Notes under the pieces: model-generated
Told to the model about the DNA's origin: nothing
Seen by the model: the letters and a program-made list of their open reading frames with translations, nothing else
Database searches by the model: none
Position numbers and translations under genes: made by a program
Part shown: positions 50,726-58,646 of the stretch, piece by piece
Numbering within the stretch: position 1 is the stretch's first letter
Layout: each line of letters starts with the position of its first letter
Assembly (NCBI RefSeq): GCF_030816235.1
Contig: NZ_JAUSXT010000001.1
Coordinates: forward strand, 2,790,001 to 2,854,000
Reading direction: 5' to 3'
Source: Microbacterium sp. W4I4
GTDB lineage: Bacteria; Actinomycetota; Actinomycetes; Actinomycetales; Microbacteriaceae
Length of the DNA stretch: 64,000 bases

Positions 50726-50732
50726 TCCCGGT

Positions 50733-51629
50733 ATGTTCAGTCCAGAGCCGGGCGCGATGGGTGTCGATGACGATACGCCGATCGCACTTCTGGCGTTCGA
50801 CCACCGCGAGCGCAACTTCTCCTCCGTGCGCCCGACCGGCATGACGGACGACGAGATCCGACGCTCCAAAGAGCTGATCTTCGACGCGTTCGAGGTCGTC
50901 GTCGAGGGCGGCCTGCACGGGGTGAGGCCCGGCATCATCGTCGACGAGGAGTTCGGCGCCCCGCTCGCGCGTCGAGCCGTCGAGAGCGGCATCGCGGTCG
51001 CCATGCCCGTCGAGAAGGCGTCTCAGGATGTCTTCACGTTCGAATACGGCGATGCGTTCCGAGAGCACCTGCGGGAGTTCCGGCCCGCGTTCGCCAAGGC
51101 GCTCGTGCGCTACCGCGTGACGGACCCCGCCGATCATCGGCGCATCCAGCGCGAGCGGCTGCGGGAGCTGTCGGACTTCGTCGCCGGCGAGCCGATCGCC
51201 CTCATGCTGGAGCTGATCGTCGGCCAGCGCGCCGATGGCCCGGATGCCATCCCCACCGTGGACGTCGACGGGCTGTGCGCCTCGATGGCCGAACTGCAGG
51301 ACGCAGGCGTGCACGTGGACGTCTGGAAGGTCGAAGGCACCTCGTCGCAGGAGGACGCCGCGCAGATCGTCGCGCAGGCTCGGCTCGCCGATGCGAACGC
51401 CCGTTGCGTCGTGCTGGGGGCGGGTGCGCCCAGAGACACCGTCAGCCGGTGGCTCGACGTCTCTGCGGCCACTCCCGGCTACGGGGGATTCGCCATCGGA
51501 CGAAGCATCTGGGGAGAGTCGATCGTCGCCTGGTTGGATGGCACCAGGCGCCGCGAACAGGCCATCGAAGAGATCGCGTCGACCTGCAGACGGTGGGCGC
51601 AACAATATGTGGGAGAACGAATCCGATGA
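50733..51629 (+). CDS. DUF2090 (IolC C-terminal-like) 2-deoxy-5-keto-gluconate-6-phosphate aldolase
   Basis: A 298-residue TIM-barrel protein matching the DUF2090 domain that is fused to IolC in many Gram-negative bacteria. Motifs: IALLAFDHRERNF near the N terminus, LIFDAFEVVVEGG, GIIVDEEFGAPLARRA, VHVDVWKVEGTSS with a Lys, and GFAIGRSIW for phosphate binding. The domain is thought to act as the aldolase after IolC. Here the gene is separate and divergent from iolC, a split version of the fusion. It starts an operon of five genes, each overlapping the next by four bases. Confidence 0.82.
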   Translation: MFSPEPGAMGVDDDTPIALLAFDHRERNFSSVRPTGMTDDEIRRSKELIFDAFEVVVEGGLHGVRPGIIVDEEFGAPLARRAVESGIAVAMPVEKASQDVFTFEYGDAFREHLREFRPAFAKALVRYRVTDPADHRRIQRERLRELSDFVAGEPIALMLELIVGQRADGPDAIPTVDVDGLCASMAELQDAGVHVDVWKVEGTSSQEDAAQIVAQARLADANARCVVLGAGAPRDTVSRWLDVSAATPGYGGFAIGRSIWGESIVAWLDGTRRREQAIEEIASTCRRWAQQYVGERIR

Positions 51630-52639
51630 TGCAAGCTCTGCGCAAGACAGGCCCTGCGCCCGAGGACATCGCGCTGCAGGACGGGCCACGGCCGGAGGCA
51701 GGACCAGGGCAGGTCGTCGTCGACGTCGCCGCGGCGGGTCTGTGCGGCACCGACCTGCACATCCTCGAGGGCAGTTACGGCTCGCGCCCGCCGGTGACGC
51801 TCGGTCATGAGGTCAGCGGCACCATCTCGGCGGTCGGTGAGGGCATCGACCCCGCCAGGATCGGTGAGGAGGTCGCGCTCGAGACGTTCTTCTCGGTGTG
51901 CGGCGTGTGCCGCGGCTGCCGCTCCGGATCGCCGAACCGCTGTCAGTCGCGCGTGTCGATCGGCTCGGGCGCGGATGGCGGGTTCGCGGAGCAGATCGTC
52001 GTTCCGGCGAAGAACGCACGCCGACTACCGGAGCACATCCCCGTCGACGTGGGAGCGCTCAGCGAGCCGCTGGCGTGCGTGTGCCGCTCCCTGTTCCATC
52101 CGATGCCCGCCGTGCAGGCGGCGGACAGTGTCCTCGTCATCGGCCCCGGCGCCATGGGGCTGCTCGCGGCGCAGGTGGCGCGGGTGTCCGGAGGCGTCGT
52201 GACGGTGCTGGGAACGCCCTCGGACGCCGAGCGGCTCGACGTGGCCTCGGCCCTGGGGTTCGAGACGGCCACCGATCCCGGCCGGCTGGCCGCTGAGTAC
52301 GACGTCGTCCTGGAGTGCTCCGGCTCGGCCGGCGGGATGGCCGAAGGGATCACCCGGGTCACGCGCGGGGGACGCTACGTGCAGATCGGCCAGCGCGGCA
52401 ACGCGGTGCCCGTCCACCTCGCGCTCGTGTCGTTCCATGAACTCGTCATCACCGGCGGTTTCGCCAGTACACCGGACTCGTGGGACCACGCCATGCGGCT
52501 GCTCGAGATGCGCCTGGTCGACCTCGAACCGCTCGTCAGCCGGACCTACCCGCTGGATCAGTGGCAGGCGGCCTTCGACGCCGTGCGAGCGAGCGAGGGC
52601 GTCAAGCAGCTGCTGAGCCCTGCCGGAGCCCGCTCGTGA
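51626..52639 (+). CDS. Zinc-dependent alcohol dehydrogenase (medium-chain, sorbitol-type)
   Basis: A 337-residue MDR-family enzyme. Catalytic zinc ligands lie in AGLCGTDLHIL and LGHEVSG. The structural zinc lobe has four Cys (VCGVCRGCRSGSPNRC), and the NAD motif is IGPGAMGLLAA. It is like L-iditol/threonine-type polyol dehydrogenases. It would oxidise a polyol or sugar OH in the island's pathway. ATG 51626 overlaps the DUF2090 stop (ATGA), and its stop overlaps the isomerase start. Confidence 0.9.
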   Translation: MMQALRKTGPAPEDIALQDGPRPEAGPGQVVVDVAAAGLCGTDLHILEGSYGSRPPVTLGHEVSGTISAVGEGIDPARIGEEVALETFFSVCGVCRGCRSGSPNRCQSRVSIGSGADGGFAEQIVVPAKNARRLPEHIPVDVGALSEPLACVCRSLFHPMPAVQAADSVLVIGPGAMGLLAAQVARVSGGVVTVLGTPSDAERLDVASALGFETATDPGRLAAEYDVVLECSGSAGGMAEGITRVTRGGRYVQIGQRGNAVPVHLALVSFHELVITGGFASTPDSWDHAMRLLEMRLVDLEPLVSRTYPLDQWQAAFDAVRASEGVKQLLSPAGARS

Positions 52640-53532
52640 AGCTCGGATACAACACCTGGTCCATGCCGAACACGCCTTTCGGCGACGCCGTGCGCAGCCT
52701 GTCGGACATCGGCTACGACAGCGTCGAGGTGACCGTCTGCGAGGGCTGGCCGACGGATGCGGCCACGGCATCCGACGCGGATGCAGCGGGCTGGCGGGCA
52801 TCCGCCGCCGAGATCGGACTCGAGATCTCGAGCGTGACGGCCAACGCGCCGCTGGTCACCGATGAGGACACCTGGGTCGAGAGCCGCCGCCGACTGATCC
52901 GCTCCTTCGAGGTCGCCGCGATCCTCGGCGGCGGAAAGCCGCTGCCGGTGAGCCTCGGAGCGCACAAGCCCAAGGCGCCGCTGCTGGGCGGCAACCCGCC
53001 GCCCATCGTGGCTCAGGACTCCTGGGACACGGACCGCGCTCTCATCATCGACCGCTTCGGAGACCTGGTCGAACAGGCGGTGGCCGCGGGCTGCACGGTC
53101 GCCCTCGAACCGCACGCCGGGGCGGTGGTGTCGCGGCCGGAGCACGCACTGGCCGTCTTGGAGGCGATCGCGTCGCCCGCGCTCGGCATCAACCTCGACA
53201 TCTCGCACTTCGCGGTGCGCGACTTCGACCTGGCGGAGGTCGTGTCCTCCCTGCTGCCGCACACGGTCGTCGTCGAGGTCAAGGACCATCGCCGGGGCGC
53301 AGCCGGGTTCGACTTCCTCATCCCCGGTGAGGGCGAGTTCGACTATCCCGCCTTCCTCGGGCTGCTCGAGCGTGGCGGATATCGGGGTACGGTCTCGGTG
53401 GAGATCAGCGTGCGCAGGCAGGCGAAGCCGGACTTCGACGAGCGGGCCGCGGCCGAGCTCGCGTATCGCACCCTGCGCGAGGCCATGATGGTGGCCGGAG
53501 TCGTTCGTTCCGGACAGGAGAGGCGTGCATGA
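52636..53532 (+). CDS. Sugar phosphate isomerase/epimerase (AP-endonuclease-2-like TIM barrel)
   Basis: A 298-residue TIM-barrel protein. It has LGYNTWSMPNTPFGDAV, YDSVEVTVCEGW with a metal-binding Glu, VALEPHAGAVV (Glu, His), INLDISHFAV (Asp, His), VVEVKDHRRG and TVSVEISV, with the Glu at the last strand. These give the divalent-metal site of IolE/IolI and 3-keto-sugar lyase-type enzymes. It could be an IolE-like dehydratase, an IolI-like isomerase or a 3-keto-glycoside-acting enzyme; sequence alone does not decide. GTG 52636 overlaps the previous stop. Confidence 0.85.
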   Translation: MKLGYNTWSMPNTPFGDAVRSLSDIGYDSVEVTVCEGWPTDAATASDADAAGWRASAAEIGLEISSVTANAPLVTDEDTWVESRRRLIRSFEVAAILGGGKPLPVSLGAHKPKAPLLGGNPPPIVAQDSWDTDRALIIDRFGDLVEQAVAAGCTVALEPHAGAVVSRPEHALAVLEAIASPALGINLDISHFAVRDFDLAEVVSSLLPHTVVVEVKDHRRGAAGFDFLIPGEGEFDYPAFLGLLERGGYRGTVSVEISVRRQAKPDFDERAAAELAYRTLREAMMVAGVVRSGQERRA

Positions 53533-54659
53533 CCGAGGACCTTCGCGTCGGCGTCGTGGGCCTGGGCAGATTCGGCCTCATCCACGCCGAGAGCGCCGCA
53601 TCCCTTCCCGGTGTGCAGTTGGCCGCGTTGTGCTCTCGCACGCAGGAGAAGGCCGAGGAGGTCGCGCGGCAGTACCCGGGTGCCTCGGCCTACGACTCCG
53701 TGGAGCGGATGCTCGCGCAGGCCGAACTGGATGCCGTTCTCATCGCCACCCCGCACAAGCAGCACTTCGAGCCCGCCATGCAGGCCATCTCCGCCGGCGT
53801 CGCGGCGCTGGTCGAGAAGCCGCTGACGACGTCGCTCGACGAGGCTCACCGGCTCGTCTCGGCTGCTGAGGAGGCAGGGGTCGCGCTGGGCACGGTCTTC
53901 CAGCGGCGGTTCGTCCCCGCAGCGGAGCGCATGCACGACGCGATCGACGAGGGCCGCCTCGGCCGCGTCGTGGCGGCGGAATGCCTCGCTCATCTCGGCC
54001 GCGACCGCCAGTACTACGAGCAGGATGACTGGCGCGGATCGTGGGGGGGTGAGGGCGGAGGAGCCCTGCTGACCATGGCGATCCACTACATCGACATGAT
54101 GAACTGGATGCTGGGAACCCCGACCTCGGTGTACGGACGCTGGGGCACGCTCAAGCACGCGGACTACATCGACGTGGAAGACGTCGCGGGCGCCGTGGTC
54201 ACCTACGAGAACGGGGCGATCGCGACGGTCCAGGCGATGACGACGTTCGAGAACGGGTTCGCCTCGCAGCCCAGCCCCACGGTCGCCCATCAGGCACCCG
54301 GCTTCCGTCTTGCCGTGCACGGCACGGCGGGGCACAGTGTGGGGGTCGCGGAGAGCCCCGAGCTTGCGCAGGCGGTCAACGACCTGTGGACCTTCGACGG
54401 CGAGGAGCCGCTCAGGGCCTCCTGGCAAGCGGAAGAGGCAGGACGCCGCAGCGTGCCGGAATTCCATCGTCGTCAGATCGCCGAGTTCCTGGATGCCGTG
54501 CGCGAAGGCCGGCCTCCTGCCGTCACGGGTCGCGACGGTCTCAGAGCGCTCGAAGTCGTGAAGGGCGTCTATCTCGCCCAGGAAAGGGGTGCCGCCGTGT
54601 CACTGCCCATGTCGGATGCCGATCGTCAGGCCGCTGACGCGCTCGGCGGCGTCGCATGA
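53529..54659 (+). CDS. Gfo/Idh/MocA family oxidoreductase, inositol-dehydrogenase-like
   Basis: A 376-residue dehydrogenase: LRVGVVGLGRFGLIHAESAAS, VLIATPHKQHFEPAMQAI, catalytic Lys in LVEKPLTTSLDEAH, and LLTMAIHYIDMMNWMLG with His and Asp. The size and motifs are near IolG and related sugar dehydrogenases. In the operon it lies between the TIM-barrel isomerase and an SDR, overlapping both by four bases, so they are surely one transcript. Confidence 0.88.
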   Translation: MTEDLRVGVVGLGRFGLIHAESAASLPGVQLAALCSRTQEKAEEVARQYPGASAYDSVERMLAQAELDAVLIATPHKQHFEPAMQAISAGVAALVEKPLTTSLDEAHRLVSAAEEAGVALGTVFQRRFVPAAERMHDAIDEGRLGRVVAAECLAHLGRDRQYYEQDDWRGSWGGEGGGALLTMAIHYIDMMNWMLGTPTSVYGRWGTLKHADYIDVEDVAGAVVTYENGAIATVQAMTTFENGFASQPSPTVAHQAPGFRLAVHGTAGHSVGVAESPELAQAVNDLWTFDGEEPLRASWQAEEAGRRSVPEFHRRQIAEFLDAVREGRPPAVTGRDGLRALEVVKGVYLAQERGAAVSLPMSDADRQAADALGGVA

Positions 54660-55423
54660 CCGCCGAGGAGCGCGTCGCCCTGGTCACCGGCGGCGCCACA
54701 GGAATCGGCCGCGCGACCTGCGTGGAGCTGGCGCGGCGCGGCATCCGAAACATCCACATCGGCTACTCGCGATCGGCCGATGCGGCCGAGAGCCTCGTGG
54801 CCGAACTGGCGGAGCTGGGAGCCACCGGGCACCCGCTGCGCATCGATGTCTCCGACCGCGACGCGGTCGGTCAGGCCGCCACGCAGCTGCTCGCGACGAG
54901 CGGCGGACTCGACATCCTGGTGAACAGCGCGGGCGTGACCAAGAAGATCGACTTCACCGACCTGGACGCCATCACCCCCGAGCTCTGGGATGAGATCCTC
55001 GGTACGAACCTCCTCGGCGCGTTCTGGGTGTGCCAGGCGTTCGCCGAGACGCTCAAGGAGCGCGGCGGCTCGATCGTCAACGTGTCGTCGATCTCGGCCA
55101 CCCGCGTCGTCGGAAGCTCCCTGCCCTACAGCGTGAGCAAGGCCGCACTGTCGCAGCTGACGAGGGCACTCGCCGTGGCGCTCGCCCCCACCGTTCGCGT
55201 CAACGCCGTCGTCCCGGGCACCGTGCTGTCCGGCTGGCACGAGCGGCTGGTCGGCACGGAGGCCGCCCAGGCAGGCTTCGAAGCGGAGGCGCGACTGGTG
55301 CCGATGGGGCGCCTCGCCGACGCCGCCGACATCGGTGAGGCGATCGCCACACTCGCTCTCGGGATGGGCTTCGCCACCGGCCAGGAGATCATCGTCGACG
55401 GCGGCAAGGCCCTGCGCTACTGA
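54656..55423 (+). CDS. SDR family oxidoreductase
   Basis: A 255-residue classical SDR: cofactor motif TGGATGIG, VNSAGV, catalytic Ser in VNVSSISAT, YSVSKAA, and TGQEIIVDGGKAL at the C terminus. The substrate is unknown; a sugar, sugar acid or ketone is likely from context. It is the last gene of the five-gene plus-strand operon and is convergent with the second ABC importer operon after only 18 bases. No terminator hairpin is evident there. Confidence 0.88.
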   Translation: MTAEERVALVTGGATGIGRATCVELARRGIRNIHIGYSRSADAAESLVAELAELGATGHPLRIDVSDRDAVGQAATQLLATSGGLDILVNSAGVTKKIDFTDLDAITPELWDEILGTNLLGAFWVCQAFAETLKERGGSIVNVSSISATRVVGSSLPYSVSKAALSQLTRALAVALAPTVRVNAVVPGTVLSGWHERLVGTEAAQAGFEAEARLVPMGRLADAADIGEAIATLALGMGFATGQEIIVDGGKALRY

Positions 55424-55441
55424 CCATCTCGCGACTGTGGG

Positions 55442-56350
55442 CTACTCCTTCACGGCGCCGGCCGTCAGGCCCTGCACGATCCAGCGGCTCGCGAGAGCGA
55501 ACATCAGCATCGTCGGCAGGATCGTCAGCACAGCAGCCGCCGACATCGAGCCCCAGTCGATGTTGAACGTCGAGATGAACCCGTTCAGCGCCGACGGCAC
55601 CGTACGGTTCGCATCCGTGTTCATCAGCACCACCGACAGGAACAGCTCGTTCCAGCAGTTCACGAAGTTGAAGATGAACGCGGCGATGATGCCCGGCGTC
55701 ATCACCGGAACGAGAACCCGGAACAGGGCGCCCAGGCGCGAGCATCCGTCGATCATCGCCGCCTCTTCGAGCGCGTCCGGGACGTTCTCGAAGAAGCCGC
55801 GCAGCATCACCGTCGAGAAGGGGATGCAGATCGCGATGTACACCAGGATCAGCCCGGGCTTGGTGTCGACCAGACCCAGGTCGCTCATCATCGAGTACAG
55901 CGGTCCGAGCGCGATGAACGCGGGGATCATCTGCGTCAGCAGGAACGCGATCAGCACTGCGCCCTTGCCGCGGAACTCGAACCGGGCGATCACGTAGGCG
56001 CTGAGCAGCGCGATCAGCGTCGCCACCGCGCCCGCCGTGAGTGCGACCAGAGCCGAGTTGCCGAGGAAGACCCCGAAGGAGCTCTTCTCGAACAGGCTGA
56101 CGTAGTTCTCCAGCGAGGGCCGGCTCGGCCAGTACTCGATCGGGTAGGTGTTGACCGTGCCCGGCGCCTTGAACGAGGTCAGCGCGATCCAGTACAGCGG
56201 GAACAGCGTGATGATCAGCCAGAGCGCGAGGCCGACCACGCGCACCACGCCGCCGACGGTCACCTTGCGGGGGCCACGGGGAGCGGATGCCGGGTTCGGC
56301 ACGGTCAGGCGGCGGGTCTCCGTGGTCGAGGAGGTCGTCACTGCGGTCAT
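55442..56350 (-). CDS. Sugar ABC transporter permease, MalG-like (second importer)
   Basis: A 302-residue permease with six TM segments and the EAA loop DALEEAAMIDGCSRLGALFRVLVPVM. The N-terminal 30 residues are Thr/Arg/Pro-rich. The ATG overlaps the preceding permease stop by four bases. It is the last gene of a four-gene operon (aminotransferase, binding protein, two permeases). Confidence 0.92.
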   Translation of the reverse strand: MTAVTTSSTTETRRLTVPNPASAPRGPRKVTVGGVVRVVGLALWLIITLFPLYWIALTSFKAPGTVNTYPIEYWPSRPSLENYVSLFEKSSFGVFLGNSALVALTAGAVATLIALLSAYVIARFEFRGKGAVLIAFLLTQMIPAFIALGPLYSMMSDLGLVDTKPGLILVYIAICIPFSTVMLRGFFENVPDALEEAAMIDGCSRLGALFRVLVPVMTPGIIAAFIFNFVNCWNELFLSVVLMNTDANRTVPSALNGFISTFNIDWGSMSAAAVLTILPTMLMFALASRWIVQGLTAGAVKE

Positions 56351-57282
56351 TTCTGCACCTTCCTCATCACCATCAGGTAGAACGCGCAGAACACGAACAG
56401 GAAGGCGACCACGATGAGCCCGATCGCGCTCGCGATGCCGTAGTTGCCCTGCTGGGTGTAGTCGATCATCCAGGTCGTGATGATGTGGGTCTGGCTGGCA
56501 GGGCCGCCGCGGGTCATCGCCCAGATCACGTCGGGGAAGTTGAAGATCCAGATCACGCGCAGCAGGATCGTCAGGAACAGCGTCATCGAGATGTACGGGA
56601 TGATGATCGAGAACAGCTGACGCGCCTTGCCGGCGCCGTCCAGGCTGGCGGCCTCGAGCATGTCATCCGGCACCGACTGGAGAGCCGCGAGGATCATGAT
56701 GGCGAAGAAGGTGACGCCGTACCAGATGTTGGCGACGATCACAGCGAACATCGCCAGCTTCGGATCGGCCAGCCAGGGCAGCGGATGCGAGATCAGTCCC
56801 ACCTTCATGAGCAGGTCGTTGATCACGCCGAACTCGGCGCTGAACATCCAGCGGAACAGCATCCCGATCAGGAATCCGGACACCGCCCACGGGAAGAACA
56901 CCAGTGCCTGGTAGAGACCGCGGAAGCGGAACTTCTTGCGCAGCGCGAGCGCGATGAGGAAGCCGATCACCAGCTGCGGCACGAGCGAGCCCACCACCCA
57001 GAGCACCGAGTTCCACGCGATCGTGGGGAACGCCGGGTTCTGGAACACGGCGATGAAGTTGGCGAAGCCGACCCAGGGCGTCGAGGTCAGGTCCCACAGG
57101 TTCCAGTCGTGGAACGCCATGCGCGCGCCCTGCAGCATGGGGAAGTAGGTGAACCAGCAGACGAAGACGAGCGCCGGCAGCATGAACGCCAGCAGCGTCC
57201 ACGCGTGTCGTGCCCGGAAGGGGCGCCGGGAGGCCCCGCCGGCAGTGCCGACGGAGCCTCCTGAGCGGGTGGGACGAGCCAC
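56347..57282 (-). CDS. Sugar ABC transporter permease, MalF-like (second importer)
   Basis: A 311-residue permease. First TM HAWTLLAFMLPALVFVCWF, EAA loop DDMLEAASLDGAGKARQLFSIIIPYI. It forms the channel with the next gene. The start is GTG 57282, four bases after the binding-protein stop. No ATPase gene belongs to this importer, so it presumably shares a general MsiK-type ATPase encoded elsewhere. Confidence 0.92.
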   Translation of the reverse strand: MARPTRSGGSVGTAGGASRRPFRARHAWTLLAFMLPALVFVCWFTYFPMLQGARMAFHDWNLWDLTSTPWVGFANFIAVFQNPAFPTIAWNSVLWVVGSLVPQLVIGFLIALALRKKFRFRGLYQALVFFPWAVSGFLIGMLFRWMFSAEFGVINDLLMKVGLISHPLPWLADPKLAMFAVIVANIWYGVTFFAIMILAALQSVPDDMLEAASLDGAGKARQLFSIIIPYISMTLFLTILLRVIWIFNFPDVIWAMTRGGPASQTHIITTWMIDYTQQGNYGIASAIGLIVVAFLFVFCAFYLMVMRKVQK

Positions 57283-57286
57283 GGGG

Positions 57287-58597
57287 TCAGCCCTTCTCCG
57301 CGGCGTACTTCTCCGTCCAGAACGCGTCCCAGGACTTCAGCAGTTCGCTGGTGGTCATGTTGCCCAGCAGCACCTTCTGCACGTCCTGGTCGGACTTCTG
57401 GATCCACTCCGTCCACCAGCTGACACCGCGCGGCTGGCGCACGTTGACGTAGGTGTCGGGGTCCTCGGTCATGGTGACGTAGCTGGTCCACGGGCCGGTC
57501 TTGTAGAACTCGTCATCCGAGGCGGACGCGATGATCGGCACGAGGCTGTTGGCCTGCGCGAATTCCGTGGCCGGCTCCTTCGACGACAGGAACTCGACGA
57601 GCTTGACCGCCGCGTCCTTGTTCTCGCTCTTCTCGGCGACGCCCCAGCCGGCGACGGCCAGTGGCTGCGCGGCCTTGCCGCTCGGGCCGACGAGCAGCGG
57701 AGCGGTGTCCCACTGATCCTCCTTGAGCGAGGAGCCCTGCACGGTCGCGATGACCTCGGGGTCCTGCAGCAGGAACGCGGTGGAGCCGTTGGTGAACCCG
57801 GCGACCATCTCGGGGTAGCCCCACGAGACGGCAGACGGCGGCGACGCCTTCTTGAACAGGTCGAAGTAGTCGTCCACGGCATCCTGCGCCTCAGGGGCGG
57901 AGAACATCGTCTTGCCGTCCTTGAGCAGGAACGCATCGTCGACGTTCAGGTCGTCGATCGTGTACGCCTCGATGGCCGCGACGACGTTGCTGTTGGCGTT
58001 CTGGCCGCCGCGGAACGCGTAGCCGAAGATGTTCTTCGCCGGGTCCTGGATGGCGGATGCCTGCTCGAGCAGGTCCTTCCAGCTGTGCGGCGGGCCGTCG
58101 AAGCCGGCCTGCTTCACGAGGTCGGTGCGGTAGAACAGCGACAGCCCGTAGAAGCCGTAAGGCACGAAGTAGGTCTTGCCGTCCTCGGCGACGGATGCGG
58201 ACTGCGCGTTGTCGGTCAGCTCGCTCCACCCGTCCCACTTGTCGAGGTCGCTCTTCAGATCGTGCAGCCAGCCGTTGTTCGCGAACGGTCCGACGGTGAT
58301 GTCGCGCACTTCGAGCACGTCGACGCCCTTGCCGGACTGCAGCATCTGCTGGATCTTCTGGTCCGCCTGCTCGGTGGGCGGCGAGATGAGGTTGACCTTG
58401 ATCTTCGGGTTGTCCTTCTCGAAGTCGGCGATCAATCCCTTCAGCAGGTCGGTGCGGGCCGGGTTGGTCAGGCTTTCGACCATCTGCAGGGTGACGGAGC
58501 CGTCGGCGGCGGGGCCGCCGCCGGAGGAGCAGCCGGTGAGGGCGAGGGCGGCGACGGTGCCGATCCCCGCTGCGGCGGTCAGGATCCTGTGCTTCAT
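57287..58597 (-). CDS. Sugar ABC transporter substrate-binding lipoprotein (second importer)
   Basis: A 436-residue extracellular solute-binding protein. Signal MKHRILTAAAGIGTVAALAL, lipobox LTGC at residue 23, then a Ser/Gly linker. The mature part has LLKGLIADFEKDNPKIKVNLI and VPYGFYGLSLFYRTDLVKQAG, plus several Trp residues (VSWWTEWIQ) of the sugar-binding cleft. It is different from the protein at 37422 (Sec lipoprotein rather than Tat) and probably binds another sugar. Confidence 0.92.
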   Translation of the reverse strand: MKHRILTAAAGIGTVAALALTGCSSGGGPAADGSVTLQMVESLTNPARTDLLKGLIADFEKDNPKIKVNLISPPTEQADQKIQQMLQSGKGVDVLEVRDITVGPFANNGWLHDLKSDLDKWDGWSELTDNAQSASVAEDGKTYFVPYGFYGLSLFYRTDLVKQAGFDGPPHSWKDLLEQASAIQDPAKNIFGYAFRGGQNANSNVVAAIEAYTIDDLNVDDAFLLKDGKTMFSAPEAQDAVDDYFDLFKKASPPSAVSWGYPEMVAGFTNGSTAFLLQDPEVIATVQGSSLKEDQWDTAPLLVGPSGKAAQPLAVAGWGVAEKSENKDAAVKLVEFLSSKEPATEFAQANSLVPIIASASDDEFYKTGPWTSYVTMTEDPDTYVNVRQPRGVSWWTEWIQKSDQDVQKVLLGNMTTSELLKSWDAFWTEKYAAEKG

Positions 58598-58646
58598 GAT
58601 GTGCCTCTCGATCTGGGTGGGTTCTGAGTGGGAGAAGTCGGGGTGG

